Below are positions 43,786 through 53,617 of a stretch of 64,000 nt of DNA, piece by piece (the stretch's first letter is position 1; each line of letters begins with the position of its first letter). Source of the DNA: Sphingomonas sp. UNC305MFCol5.2 (GTDB lineage: Bacteria; Pseudomonadota; Alphaproteobacteria; Sphingomonadales; Sphingomonadaceae); NCBI RefSeq assembly GCF_000712135.1, contig NZ_JOOE01000003.1:558001-622000 (forward strand). The letters run 5' to 3'. Made by a program: the position numbers and the translations under genes. The notes below the pieces were generated by a model, which was given only the letters and a program-made list of their open reading frames with translations, had not been told where the DNA came from and ran no database searches.

Positions 43786-44604
43786 ATGACTGTTATCGGA
43801 ACCAACACCGCGGCGCTTCGCGCCTCGAACGCGTCGAACAGCGCCAACAAGCTGCTCGGCACCGCTATGGAGCGCCTGTCGACCGGCAAGCGCATCAACA
43901 GCGCGAAGGACGACGCCGCCGGCCTCGCCATCGCCTCGACCATGACCGCATCGATCCGCGGCATGAACCAGGCGATTCGCAACGCCAATGACGGCATCTC
44001 GATGGCGCAGACCGCCGAAGGCGCGCTCGAAGAAGTCACCAATATGCTGCAGCGCATCCGCGAGCTGTCGGTCCAGTCGGCTTCGGGTACCTATTCGAGC
44101 ACCGACCGCACCAATCTGCAGACCGAAGTCGCGGCACTCGCCACGCAGATCACGAGCATCCTGACCAACACCGAGTTCAACGGCGTCAAGCTGTTCGACG
44201 GCAGCGCCGGTACTTCGGGGGTCGTCACCATCCAGGCCGGCTCGACCGCAGCCGACACGGTGGACCTGACCTTCAGCGATATCGACCTCGATGCCGCCGT
44301 CGCGCTCGACATCTCGACCGACACCGCCGCTTCGGCCGCGCTGACGACTCTCGACACCGCGCTGACCACCGTCAACACGGCGCGTGCCAGCCTCGGCGCC
44401 GGCCAGAGCCAGCTCGAATCGGTCGTCAACAACCTGACCTCGAACGTCGCCAATCTGAGCGATGCGCGCAGCCGCATCCAGGACGCCGACTTCTCCGCCG
44501 AGACCACTGCGCTCGCCAAGGCGCAGATCCTGAGCCAGGCCTCGACCGCGATGCTGGCCCAAGCGAACCAGAGCCAGCAGACGGTTCTTTCGCTGCTCCG
44601 TTAA
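43786..44604 (+). CDS. fliC: Flagellin
   Basis: 272 residues, a short flagellin. The N-terminal D0/D1 part ([60 protein letters not shown]) and the C-terminal part ([20 protein letters not shown], ending [11 protein letters not shown]) are classical; the surface-exposed middle is small and Thr/Ala-rich. Exported by the flagellar apparatus with FliS as chaperone. ATG at 43786 has GGAG 9 bases upstream; a TTG two codons earlier is less likely. A strong terminator follows, so it is monocistronic. Confidence 0.96.
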   Translation: MTVIGTNTAALRASNASNSANKLLGTAMERLSTGKRINSAKDDAAGLAIASTMTASIRGMNQAIRNANDGISMAQTAEGALEEVTNMLQRIRELSVQSASGTYSSTDRTNLQTEVAALATQITSILTNTEFNGVKLFDGSAGTSGVVTIQAGSTAADTVDLTFSDIDLDAAVALDISTDTAASAALTTLDTALTTVNTARASLGAGQSQLESVVNNLTSNVANLSDARSRIQDADFSAETTALAKAQILSQASTAMLAQANQSQQTVLSLLR

Positions 44605-44684
44605 CCGCGTGCCGGTCGGGGTGTCACCCCCCTGACAGGCACCGCGGCCGGTCACCTCTTCCTTCCGGAAGAGGGCGCAAGGGG

Positions 44685-44717
44685 AACCCCGGTGGTCCGC
44701 GTGACCACCGGGGTTTT
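44685..44717 (+). terminator. Strong terminator after flagellin
   Basis: A 13-bp perfect stem (AACCCCGGTGGTC / GACCACCGGGGTT) with a 5-nt loop runs into TTTT, 80 bases after the fliC stop. Confidence 0.92.
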
Positions 44718-44736
44718 CCTTTGCCCATCGTCCTGA

Positions 44737-44752
44737 CTGGTAGCGCTACCAG
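44737..44752. promoter_or_regulatory. LacI-type operator upstream of the GH3 gene
   Basis: CTGGTAGCGCTACCAG is a perfect 16-bp palindrome with the central CG and TGGTAGCG half-site bound by LacI/GalR-family repressors. It lies 40 bases before the GH3 start codon, so the gene is probably induced by a sugar through a repressor encoded outside the window. Confidence 0.75.
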
Positions 44753-44792
44753 AAATGCGATAGCCTCTTCGCAAACAGAATGGAGAGGTTGT

Positions 44793-47435
44793 GTGACGAG
44801 GAAGGTTACGATCGCGCTCGCCCTGCTGGCATCGAGTGCATGGGCACCGCTGGCAAGCGCGCAGACCGCCGCGCCCGGGCTGCTCGGCGATCCCTCGGCC
44901 ACGCCCGAGCAGCGCGCCCGCGACGTGATCGCGCGGATGACGCTGGAGGAGAAGGCACACCAGCTCGGTCATACCGCCCCGGCGATCCCGCGGCTCGGCG
45001 TGCCGCAATATAATTGGTGGAACGAGGGACTGCACGGCGTCGCGCGCGCGGGCATCGCCACGGTGTTTCCGCAGGCGATCGGGATGGCGGCATCGTGGGA
45101 CCCGCCGCTGCTCCGGCAGGTCGGCGACACCGTGTCGACCGAGTTCCGCGCCAAGTTCGTCGAGCGCCGCCTGCCCGACGGCGGCAGCGAATTCTATCGC
45201 GGGCTCACCGTCTGGTCCCCCAACATCAACATCTTCCGCGATCCGCGCTGGGGCCGGGGCCAGGAAACCTATGGCGAGGATCCCTATCTCACCGGCCAGC
45301 TGGGCACCGCCTATATCGCCGGACTGCAGGGCAACGACCCGAAGTTCCTGAAGACGGTTGCGACGTCGAAGCATTTCGCCGTCCACAGCGGCCCCGAGAG
45401 CAACCGTCATCGCGAGGACGTCCACCCGACGCCGCACGACCTGGAGGACACCTATCTCCCCGCGTTCCGCGCGACGGTGACCGAGGGCAAGGTCGAATCG
45501 ATCATGTGCGTGTACAACGCCGTCGACGGCGTGCCGGGCTGCGCGAACAGCCGGCTGATGGAGGATTACCTTCGCAAGAGCTGGGGATTCAAAGGCTATG
45601 TCGTGTCGGATTGCGGCGCGGCGGCGAACATCTACCGGCCCGACTCGCTGCATTACACCAGGACCGCGGCCGAAGGAGTCGCCATCGGGTTCAAGGCGGG
45701 CATGGACCTGATCTGCGGCGACTATCGCAATCACATGACCACCGAGCCCGAGAACATCGTCGCGGCGGTGAAGTCGGGGCAATTGCCCGAAACCGTGATC
45801 GACCGGTCGCTCCAGCGCCTGTTCGAGGCACGCATCCGCCTCGGCCTGTTCGATCCGCAACCTCCCTTCGCGGACATCGCCGCCAAAGATTACGACACGC
45901 CCGAGCATCACGCGGTCTCGCGGAAAATGGCCGAGGCGTCGATGGTATTGCTCAGGAACGAAGGCGATCTGCTACCGATCAAGGGCACGCCGAAAACGAT
46001 CGCAGTGATCGGCCCCAATGCCGACAGCTTCGATGCGCTGGTCGGCAATTATTACGGCACGCCCTCGAAGCCGGTGACGGTGCTCGACGGCATCCGGGCC
46101 CGCTATCCCAAGGCGAAGATTCTCCACGTCCAGGGCACGGGGCTGATCGGCCCGGCGGAGCTGCCGGTGCCCGACAACGCGCTGTGCGTCGACCTCGCTT
46201 GCCGCACGCCGGGACTCAAGGCCGAATTCTTCAAGGGCGTCGAGCTCGAAGGCGCGGCGATCGAGACGCGCGTGGACCCCAACGCCCGCTTCGAATGGCG
46301 CGGCGATCGCGCGACGTCCGCGCGCTGGACCGGCACGCTCGTCGCGCCCGAGAGCGGCGAGTTCGGCTTCCGCTTCGCGAGCGAGAACGGCTATCGCATC
46401 TGGGTGGGCGACAAGCTCGTGGTCGACGAATGGGGCGTCGGCGATGCGCCTTCGATCCTGTCGGGCACGATCACGCTCGAAAAGGGGCACAAATACCCGC
46501 TGCGGGTCGAAGCCTTCCAGCGCGGCCAGCGCAGCAGCCAGCAACTCGTCTGGAGCTTGCCGAGCGGCGACGGCGACCATGCCGTGGCGGCGGCGAAGCA
46601 GGCGGACCTCGTCCTGTTCGTCGGCGGCCTGTCGGCACGGATAGAAGGCGAGGAGATGAAGGTGAAGGCCCCCGGTTTCGCCGGCGGCGACCGCACCAGC
46701 CTCGACCTGCCCGCACCGCAACAGGCGCTGCTCGAACGCATCCACGCGACCGGCAAGCCGGTGGTGTTGGTGCTGATGAACGGCAGCGCGCTCAGCGTGA
46801 ACTGGGCTGACGCGCATGTCCCCGCGATCGTCGAGGCATGGTATCCCGGTAGCGAGGGCGGGCATGCGGTGGCCGGGCTGATCGCGGGCGATTACAGCCC
46901 CGCCGGGCGCCTGCCGGTGACCTTCTACAAATCGGCCGACCAGCTTCCCGCCTTTCCCGATTATCGCATGGCGGGACGGACCTATCGCTACTTCACCGGT
47001 GCGCCGCTTTACCCGTTCGGCCACGGCCTCAGCTACACCCGTTTCGGCTATGCGGCGCCCCGCCTGGGCACATCGGCAGTGACGGCGGGCGGGGCCGCCG
47101 AAGTGTCGGTCGACGTCACCAACCAGGGCCAGCGCGACGGCGACGAGGTCGTCCAGCTCTATGTCTCGCACCCGGGCGTGGCCGGCGCGCCGGTTCGTGC
47201 GCTGCAACGCTTCGAGCGGGTGCATCTGAAGCGCGGCGAAACCCGTCGAGTGACCTTCACGCTCGATGCGCGGGCGCTGAGCGTGGTCGGCGAAGACGGC
47301 GTGCGCCGGGTGTCGCCGGGACAGGTCTCGCTATGGATCGGCGGCGGGCAGCCGGGTTCGCGCCCGGGCCTGCCGGCGGTGGCAGGCGTTGCGGCGCAGC
47401 TGGAGGTTTCAGGAAGCGCCGTGCTTCCGAAATAG
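44793..47435 (+). CDS. Glycoside hydrolase family 3 with PA14 domain (beta-glucosidase/xylosidase-like)
   Basis: 880 residues from GTG 44793, chosen because GGAGAGG precedes it and a signal peptide begins here (KVTIALALLASSAWAPLASA). The GH3 N-terminal domain has NWWNEGLHGVAR, RDPRWGRGQETYGEDPYLTG, KHFAVHSGPESNRH and the nucleophile Asp273 in VVSDCGAA. A PA14-like insert spans about residues 470-590 (FRFASENGYRIWVGDKLVVD), splitting the second GH3 domain, and a fibronectin III-like domain ends it. Exported, probably periplasmic, and cleaves terminal beta-linked sugars. The next gene is a TonB receptor, suggesting a joint uptake and degradation unit. Confidence 0.92.
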   Translation: MTRKVTIALALLASSAWAPLASAQTAAPGLLGDPSATPEQRARDVIARMTLEEKAHQLGHTAPAIPRLGVPQYNWWNEGLHGVARAGIATVFPQAIGMAASWDPPLLRQVGDTVSTEFRAKFVERRLPDGGSEFYRGLTVWSPNINIFRDPRWGRGQETYGEDPYLTGQLGTAYIAGLQGNDPKFLKTVATSKHFAVHSGPESNRHREDVHPTPHDLEDTYLPAFRATVTEGKVESIMCVYNAVDGVPGCANSRLMEDYLRKSWGFKGYVVSDCGAAANIYRPDSLHYTRTAAEGVAIGFKAGMDLICGDYRNHMTTEPENIVAAVKSGQLPETVIDRSLQRLFEARIRLGLFDPQPPFADIAAKDYDTPEHHAVSRKMAEASMVLLRNEGDLLPIKGTPKTIAVIGPNADSFDALVGNYYGTPSKPVTVLDGIRARYPKAKILHVQGTGLIGPAELPVPDNALCVDLACRTPGLKAEFFKGVELEGAAIETRVDPNARFEWRGDRATSARWTGTLVAPESGEFGFRFASENGYRIWVGDKLVVDEWGVGDAPSILSGTITLEKGHKYPLRVEAFQRGQRSSQQLVWSLPSGDGDHAVAAAKQADLVLFVGGLSARIEGEEMKVKAPGFAGGDRTSLDLPAPQQALLERIHATGKPVVLVLMNGSALSVNWADAHVPAIVEAWYPGSEGGHAVAGLIAGDYSPAGRLPVTFYKSADQLPAFPDYRMAGRTYRYFTGAPLYPFGHGLSYTRFGYAAPRLGTSAVTAGGAAEVSVDVTNQGQRDGDEVVQLYVSHPGVAGAPVRALQRFERVHLKRGETRRVTFTLDARALSVVGEDGVRRVSPGQVSLWIGGGQPGSRPGLPAVAGVAAQLEVSGSAVLPK

Positions 47436-47466
47436 GCAGACATCCTCCGGATCGCCGGATGTGCGG

Positions 47467-47486
47467 GTGTTGTAGGGATACAACAC
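47467..47486. promoter_or_regulatory. Perfect 8-bp inverted repeat between GH3 and TonB receptor genes
   Basis: GTGTTGTA and TACAACAC around GGGA, 31 bases after the GH3 stop, followed by TAAACTTTTG. It may be a weak terminator or an operator of the receptor gene. Confidence 0.45.
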
Positions 47487-47618
47487 GCTAAACTTTTGTT
47501 GTGCCCACATTTACAAAATGTTTCCGACAGGCCAGTTGTGGAAATATTGGCACGCGGGGGGACGCACCGTGTGTGCCTAGCCGACCCGTCAACAGGCGGG
47601 CGTTCAGGGAGTTTTTCA

Positions 47619-50600
47619 ATGCTGTTCCACAATCGATCGGCCGCGGCATCGCTGCGGCGCGGAGCTGCGCCGTTCGCGCTGGCGCTCGGGCTGCTTGCCG
47701 GCCCCGCTTTCGCGCAGGACGCGCAGACCACGCCGCAGGCTGAAGTTACGCAGCCTGCCGTCCCGGCCGCGGAAGGCCAGGAAGACACCATCGTCGTCAC
47801 CGGATCGCTGTTCCGGCGCACCGATACCGAGACTCCGTCCCCCGTCACGGTGCTGACGTCCGAGAATCTCGAGCGCGCCGGCATCACCACGATCTCCGAT
47901 GCGATCCGCTCGATCTCGGCCGACAGCGCCGGCTCGATCGGCACCGGCTTCCAGACCGGCTTCTCGGCCGGTGGCTCGGCCGTGTCGCTTCGCGGCCTCG
48001 GCGTTTCGTCGACGCTGGTGCTGGTCGACGGCCTGCGTTCGACCAACTTCCCGATCAACGACGACGGCCACAACGCCTATGTCGACCTGAACTCGATCCC
48101 GTTCAGCCTCGTCGACCGGGTCGAAGTCCTGAAGGACGGCGCCTCGTCGACCTATGGCGCCGACGCGATCGGCGGCGTGGTCAACATCATCCTCAAGAAG
48201 CAGTTCAACGGCATTGCGGGAACGATCGAGGGCGGTGTCGCCGAGCGCGGCGACGCATCGCGCATCCGCGGCAACCTCACCGCCGGCATCGGCGATTATG
48301 AGGCGAACGGCTGGAACGTCTACATCAACGGCGAGTATCAGCGCGACGGCCGCGTCTCCAACCATAGCCGCGGCTTCCCGTACAACACGCAGGATCTGAC
48401 CCGGATCGGCGGCAACGACAACAACACCGCCGACAGCGGTCTCACCGTCAACACGCCGACCGCCTATGTCGTCCGCACCACGCAGACCGACCTCAACAAC
48501 CCGCTGAGCGGCGGAACGGCGGTGATCAACGACGCCGGCCAGTCCTACGCGACCTATACCGCGCTCGGCATCGCCAATTGTGCACGCCCGACCTATTCGG
48601 TCACCACGGGCGCGGCGCGCGGCGTCGGTTGCCCGTACGACCTGACCGACCTCTATCGCCAGATCCAGCCGCTGCAGGAGCGCTATTCGGCGAATGGCCG
48701 CCTGAGCGTGCGGGTCAATGACAATATCGAGGCCTATGTCACCGGCAGCTTCAGCCGCAGCTACGTCTCGATCACCAGCGCCTTCCCGTCGGCGATCCGC
48801 CAGACCCAGCCGTTCGGCGGCAGCCCGCTGGTCGCGACGAGCAATCCTGGCGTGGTGCTGCCGTATTTCGTCTGCTCAGCAGGCGTGAATTGCGCGACGG
48901 CGGCGGATCGTCGCCTGAACCCCAATAACCCCTACGCCACCAATGCGGCCGCAACCGCGGCGATTGCGAGCGCGAACGCCGCCCGGATCTATTATCTGTT
49001 CGGCGACATCCCCGGCGGCAGCGAGCGCACCAACGACGTGTATCGCGCGACCGCGGGCCTCAACGGCAGCTTCGGCGACGATCGCTGGAACTGGCGAGTC
49101 GAGGGCGTCTATGCACGCGACAATCTGGAGATCACCCAGCACGGGCTGATCAACATCGCGGCATTGCGCAACGTGATCAACACGGGCGCGTACAACTTCG
49201 TCAATCCGACGCAGAACAGCCAGGCGGTGCGCGACTACCTCGCGCCGGACAAGACCACGCCGTCGCACTCGGAGCTCTATTCGCTCGACGCCTCGATCAC
49301 CGGCCAGGTGGCCCAGCTGCCCGGCGGGCCGTTGCAGATCGCCGTCGGCGGTCAGGTGCGCCGCGAGAAGCTGGAGAACAACAACCAGAACGCCGCGCTC
49401 GACACCTATGGGCTGACCACCTCGTCGGCCTTCGGCGCGCATACCGTGTACGCCGCATTCGCCGAGATCGATGCACCGATCCTGTCGTCGCTCGACCTCA
49501 ACCTGTCCGGCCGGTACGACCATTATTCCGAGGGCTATGGCCGCTTCTCGCCGAAGGTGGGCGTCAAGTTCACGCCGGTTAAGGAGTTCGCGATACGCGG
49601 CACCTATTCGCAAGGCTTCCGCGCCCCGACCTTCGCCGAGGCGGGTCCGCGCAGCCAATATGCCGGCTTCGTGACCATCACCCCGCCGGGCGCGTTCTGC
49701 GCGCAGCATGGCGGTTCGTCGACCCCGACGGGTGCCTGCAGCAACGGCGGCAATCCGTACAACTTCCAATATTCGGTGGGTCGCGGTTTCGCGGGCAATC
49801 CCGATCTCGAGCCGGAAAAGTCGCGCAGCTTCACTGCGGGCGTCATCTTCCAGCCGGCCAAGTGGTTCAGCGCGACGGTCGACTATTATAACGTCAAGAA
49901 GAGCAACCTCGTGGCGAACGGGCCGCTCGCTGGCGCCGCGATCAACGCCTATTATTCGGTCGCGGGCAACAGCTATCCGACGCCGGCGGCAGCGTCGGCG
50001 GCAGGGTGCGCGGCGGTGGCTGCGGTCGGTCCGGGCTATACCTGCAATCTGATCGACGGCGTCGACCCGCTGTTCCCCAACGCGCTGCCTCGCCTGCTGA
50101 TCGTCAACGCGCCGTTCGTGAACGTGAATTCGGACAAGACCGAGGGTCTCGATTTCTCGGCCACGGTCTCGGCACCGTTCAGCGACGACATCAAGTTCAC
50201 CAGCCGCGTCGAGGCGACGTACGTTCTACGCTATGACCGTGACACGGCGGCGGGCATCCAGAAGTTCGCGGGTTCGTTCGGGCCTTACGACCTGTCGTCG
50301 GGCAACGGCACGCCGCGGATCCGCGGCAACTGGCAGAACACGCTCGATTTCGGCAACTACACGATCACCGCGACGGCTTATTATGTCGGCCGGATCAAGG
50401 AAGTCGCGACCGATCAGGGCAACCTGTCGACGGATTGCACCGCGAATCTCTACAAGGTTCCGGCCTCGGCGCCGGGCTACGAAAAGTTCTGCTACGTCAA
50501 CAGCTTCATCAATGTCGACCTGAACCAGACCATCCGGGTCAACGACAAGTTCACGTTCTGGGTCAACGTCCTGAACCTGCTCGACGCACGCGCACCGGTC

Positions 50601-50702
50601 GCTCCGGCGGCCTATGCGAGCGCACCGAACTTCCTGACGACTTGGCACTATGCCGGCCTGATCGGCCGCCAGTTCCGGGCCGGCGCTTCGTTCAAGTTCT
50701 AG
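47619..50702 (+). CDS. TonB-dependent receptor
   Basis: 1027 residues from MLFHNRSAAASLRRG, the start preceded by CAGGGAG and giving a normal signal peptide (FALALGLLAGPAFA). The TonB box region EDTIVVTGSLFRR is followed by a plug with VTVLTSENLERAGITTISDA, VSLRGLGVSSTLVLVDGLR and VEVLKDGASSTYGADAIGGV, then the barrel, ending QFRAGASFKF. It is long, as are sphingomonad and Caulobacter receptors for oligosaccharides. Its place after a sugar hydrolase supports saccharide import. Paralogous to the partial receptor at 1-1785. Confidence 0.95.
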   Translation: MLFHNRSAAASLRRGAAPFALALGLLAGPAFAQDAQTTPQAEVTQPAVPAAEGQEDTIVVTGSLFRRTDTETPSPVTVLTSENLERAGITTISDAIRSISADSAGSIGTGFQTGFSAGGSAVSLRGLGVSSTLVLVDGLRSTNFPINDDGHNAYVDLNSIPFSLVDRVEVLKDGASSTYGADAIGGVVNIILKKQFNGIAGTIEGGVAERGDASRIRGNLTAGIGDYEANGWNVYINGEYQRDGRVSNHSRGFPYNTQDLTRIGGNDNNTADSGLTVNTPTAYVVRTTQTDLNNPLSGGTAVINDAGQSYATYTALGIANCARPTYSVTTGAARGVGCPYDLTDLYRQIQPLQERYSANGRLSVRVNDNIEAYVTGSFSRSYVSITSAFPSAIRQTQPFGGSPLVATSNPGVVLPYFVCSAGVNCATAADRRLNPNNPYATNAAATAAIASANAARIYYLFGDIPGGSERTNDVYRATAGLNGSFGDDRWNWRVEGVYARDNLEITQHGLINIAALRNVINTGAYNFVNPTQNSQAVRDYLAPDKTTPSHSELYSLDASITGQVAQLPGGPLQIAVGGQVRREKLENNNQNAALDTYGLTTSSAFGAHTVYAAFAEIDAPILSSLDLNLSGRYDHYSEGYGRFSPKVGVKFTPVKEFAIRGTYSQGFRAPTFAEAGPRSQYAGFVTITPPGAFCAQHGGSSTPTGACSNGGNPYNFQYSVGRGFAGNPDLEPEKSRSFTAGVIFQPAKWFSATVDYYNVKKSNLVANGPLAGAAINAYYSVAGNSYPTPAAASAAGCAAVAAVGPGYTCNLIDGVDPLFPNALPRLLIVNAPFVNVNSDKTEGLDFSATVSAPFSDDIKFTSRVEATYVLRYDRDTAAGIQKFAGSFGPYDLSSGNGTPRIRGNWQNTLDFGNYTITATAYYVGRIKEVATDQGNLSTDCTANLYKVPASAPGYEKFCYVNSFINVDLNQTIRVNDKFTFWVNVLNLLDARAPVAPAAYASAPNFLTTWHYAGLIGRQFRAGASFKF

Positions 50703-50729
50703 GAGCTGAGCGCTTCCTCGCGCGTCAAG

Positions 50730-50760
50730 ACGGCGGTCTCCTTCGGGAGGCCGCCGTTTT
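50730..50760 (+). terminator. Rho-independent terminator after the TonB receptor
   Basis: ACGGCGGTCTCC and GGAGGCCGCCGT (one bulge) around a TTCG tetraloop, followed by TTTT, 28 bases after the receptor stop and just before the convergent fliA stop. Confidence 0.88.
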
Positions 50761-50769
50761 GGTATGCGC

Positions 50770-51537
50770 TCAGCCCAGCCGGCGCTGGAGCGCGCGCTTC
50801 AGACGGGCATGCGCCGAGGCCTTGATCTGGCAGATGCGCGCGGCACCGACGCCGAGCACCTGGCCGATCTCCTCGAGGTTCAATTCCTCGACATAATAAA
50901 GCTGGATCACCTGCGCCTCGCGTGTCGGCAGCTCGCCGATCGCCGCGATCAGCGCCTCGCGCTGGTCGCCCTCGGCAAGCTGGTCGAACGCGTTGGGCTC
51001 TTCGGACATGAACCAGGGCGATTCGTCCGAATAGAGATCGTCGATCGAATCGAAGCGCACCGCCTCCGCGCTGGCATATTCGGCGCGGAGTTTCTCAGGG
51101 CTCACACCGAGCTTCTCCGCGACCTGCGCGTCGCTCGGCGCATGGCCGAGTTCGGTGGCGAGCGCGGATATCGTTTCCTGATAGGCTTTCCGCCGCCGCA
51201 TCGCGCCACGGGTGAGCGTCGCCTGGCGGCGCAACTCGTCGATCATCGCGCCGCGCAGCCGCGTCATCAGATATTGCTCGAACGTCACCTGCCCGCGATC
51301 CTCGAAACCGCTGACCGCCTCGATCAAGGCGACCATGCCGATCTGGATCAGATCCTCGACTTCGACGATCGAGCTCATCGAGCCGTGCACGTGCCACGCG
51401 ATCTTGCGGACGAGCGGCAGGTGCTTGCGCACCATCGCCTCGGCGTCGCGTTGCGGCGAGGGCGCGCGTTCATAGGTCAGCGGCGTGGGTGCGAGAGAAG
51501 CCATGTCTTTCAGGTTCCCCGGTGTGAATGCGTTCAT
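50770..51537 (-). CDS. fliA: Flagellar sigma factor FliA (sigma-28)
   Basis: 255 residues. Region 2 (HLPLVRKIAWHVHGSMSSIV, DLIQIGMVALIEAVSGFE, QYLMTRLRGAMIDELRR), region 3 (ELGHAPSDAQVAEKLGVSPE) and region 4 (EELNLEEIGQVLGVGAARIC) fit the sigma-28 group. The ATG overlaps the flhA stop (ATGA) with GGAGG upstream; a second Met at residue 12 is an alternative. It directs late flagellar genes and is held by FlgM, encoded in the same operon. Confidence 0.95.
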   Translation of the reverse strand: MNAFTPGNLKDMASLAPTPLTYERAPSPQRDAEAMVRKHLPLVRKIAWHVHGSMSSIVEVEDLIQIGMVALIEAVSGFEDRGQVTFEQYLMTRLRGAMIDELRRQATLTRGAMRRRKAYQETISALATELGHAPSDAQVAEKLGVSPEKLRAEYASAEAVRFDSIDDLYSDESPWFMSEEPNAFDQLAEGDQREALIAAIGELPTREAQVIQLYYVEELNLEEIGQVLGVGAARICQIKASAHARLKRALQRRLG

Positions 51538-53612
51538 GCGGGCAGCGCCTCCGGCGCGCCGATCACCGCGACGACTTCGACGGCCTTGTCCTCGGGCACT
51601 TCGAAGAAGCTCATCACCGGCGTGTCGGGAAGAATGGTCTTGACCAGCTTGCGGATCGCGACGCGGATCGCCGGCTGGACGACGAGTGCGAAAGGCTTGG
51701 CCTCGGCGATCAGCGGACCGGCGGCGCGCTGGAGCGCCTCGGCGATGCGGCGGCCGAGATCGGGCTCGATCGTGTGGCGGCGCGAAGGATCGGAACGGAC
51801 CGCTTGCCCCAGCAGCGCCTCGAGCTGGCCTTCGAGCGTCATCACGCGCAACGGCTCGCGCACCCCGCATAGCCGCTGGATGATCAGCGGGCCGAGATCG
51901 GGACGGATCAGCTCGAGAATCTCCTCGGCATCCAAGGTCCTCTGCGCGGCGACTGCGATCGCCGCGGCGATCCGGCGGAATTCCTTGAGCGGCACATTTT
52001 CCTGGAGCAGCCCGCGCAGCACCGTAGTGAGCGTGGTGAGCGGCACCGGCTGCGGACAGAGCGAGGCGACCAGTGACGCGGCGCGTTCCTTGAGCCCATC
52101 GAGCAATGCCTGGACTTCGTCGGGTCCGAGCAGATCGGCGGCATTCTGGATCAGCACGTGGTTGAGATGCGTTGCGATCACCGTGCCGGGATCGACGACG
52201 AGATAGCCCGCGCCGGTCGCCGCATCGGCATCGCCGCCGGCGATCCACACCGCGTCGAGCCCGAAGGTCGGGTCTCGGACCGGCTTGCCCGGCAGCTTGC
52301 CGACCGCCTGCCCGGTGTCGAGTGCGAGCATTTCGTCTGGCGAGACATGGTCCTCGCCGATGACGACGCCGCCGAGGATGATGCGATAGGTGAACGGCGC
52401 GAGGTTGATGTCGTCGCGCACGCGGACCTGCGGCACGACGAAGCCGAGCTCCTTCGATAGCTGGCGGCGCACGCCCGTGATCCGGCCCATCAGCGGGCCG
52501 CCGCGGCGCTCGTCGACCAGCGGCACGAGTCCGTAGCCGATGTCGAGCATCACCTGCATATTGTCGGTAACTTCGTCCCAACCGATCTTCGAAAGATCGA
52601 CAGGCTCGGCCGCCGGCGGGGGCGGCGGCAACCGTTGGGCAATCTTCCGAAGCCTCCACGCCGCAAGCCCGGCCGCAGCGGCGGCGGGCAGGATCACGAA
52701 ATGCGGCATGCCCGGCATCACCCCGAGCAGCCCGAGGATCACCGCGACCGGAGTCCAGGTCTTGTGGCTGCCGAATTGGCTGCCGATCTGGCCGGCGAGG
52801 TCGTGCTTCGAATTGACGCGCGTGACGATCGCGGCGGCGGCGATCGACAGCATCAAGGCGGGCAGCTGCGCGACCAGCGCATCGCCGATCGCGAGCATGA
52901 TATAGCTCTGCGCCGCGTCCCCCACCGCCATTTGGTGACTGACGACGCCGAGGATCAGGCCGCCGACGATGTTGATCGCGAGGATCAGCAATCCGGCGAT
53001 CGCGTCGCCCTTCACGAACTTGGACGAACCGTCCATCGCGCCGTAGAAATCGGCTTCGGTCGAGACCTCGACGCGGCGCGCGCGCGCTTCGTCGGGCGTG
53101 ATCAGCCCGGCGTTGAGATCGGCGTCGATCGCCATCTGCTTGCCGGGCAAGGCATCGAGCGTGAAGCGTGCGCTGACTTCGGAGACGCGGCCTGCGCCCT
53201 TGGTGACGACGATCATGTTGATGATCATCAGCACCGCGAACACGACGATGCCGACGACATAGTCGCCGCCGATCAGGAAGGTGCCGAATGCCTCGATGAC
53301 ATGCCCTGCAGCCGCGCCGCCCTCATGCCCGTTGACCAGAACCACGCGGGTCGAGGCGACGTTCAAGCCGAGGCGGAACAAGGTCGCGAACAGCAGAACG
53401 GTGGGGAAAGCGGAGAAATCGAGCGGCTTCTGCGCATTGAGCGCGACCATCAGCACCGCGAGGCTGATCATGATGTTCATGATGAAGAAGGCGTCGAGCA
53501 GGACGGCCGGGATCGGCACGACCAGCAAGGCGACGAGCAGCAGGATCGCGCCCGGCAGCGAGAAGCTCCGGAGCGCCGGCATCACGCCGGCGGGCAGGGC
53601 AAGTCCGTTCAC
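51534..53612 (-). CDS. flhA: Flagellar export apparatus protein FlhA
   Basis: 692 residues. Eight membrane helices in the first ~330, with the FHIPEP-type signature region RVSEVSARFTLDALPGKQMA and ADLNAGLITPDEARARR, and a large cytoplasmic domain (from about 340) with VRVRDDINLAPFTYRIILGG and ERAASLVASLCPQP. FlhA converts proton-motive force for export and binds chaperone-substrate complexes. Starts 5 bases after the transglycosylase gene. Confidence 0.97.
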   Translation of the reverse strand: MNGLALPAGVMPALRSFSLPGAILLLVALLVVPIPAVLLDAFFIMNIMISLAVLMVALNAQKPLDFSAFPTVLLFATLFRLGLNVASTRVVLVNGHEGGAAAGHVIEAFGTFLIGGDYVVGIVVFAVLMIINMIVVTKGAGRVSEVSARFTLDALPGKQMAIDADLNAGLITPDEARARRVEVSTEADFYGAMDGSSKFVKGDAIAGLLILAINIVGGLILGVVSHQMAVGDAAQSYIMLAIGDALVAQLPALMLSIAAAAIVTRVNSKHDLAGQIGSQFGSHKTWTPVAVILGLLGVMPGMPHFVILPAAAAAGLAAWRLRKIAQRLPPPPPAAEPVDLSKIGWDEVTDNMQVMLDIGYGLVPLVDERRGGPLMGRITGVRRQLSKELGFVVPQVRVRDDINLAPFTYRIILGGVVIGEDHVSPDEMLALDTGQAVGKLPGKPVRDPTFGLDAVWIAGGDADAATGAGYLVVDPGTVIATHLNHVLIQNAADLLGPDEVQALLDGLKERAASLVASLCPQPVPLTTLTTVLRGLLQENVPLKEFRRIAAAIAVAAQRTLDAEEILELIRPDLGPLIIQRLCGVREPLRVMTLEGQLEALLGQAVRSDPSRRHTIEPDLGRRIAEALQRAAGPLIAEAKPFALVVQPAIRVAIRKLVKTILPDTPVMSFFEVPEDKAVEVVAVIGAPEALPA

Positions 53613-53617
53613 GAGGA

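Noticed and set aside
51538..52659. N-terminal extension of FliA by more than 370 residues
   Set aside because: It is a shadow frame of flhA on the same strand; the sigma factor begins at the ATGA overlap.
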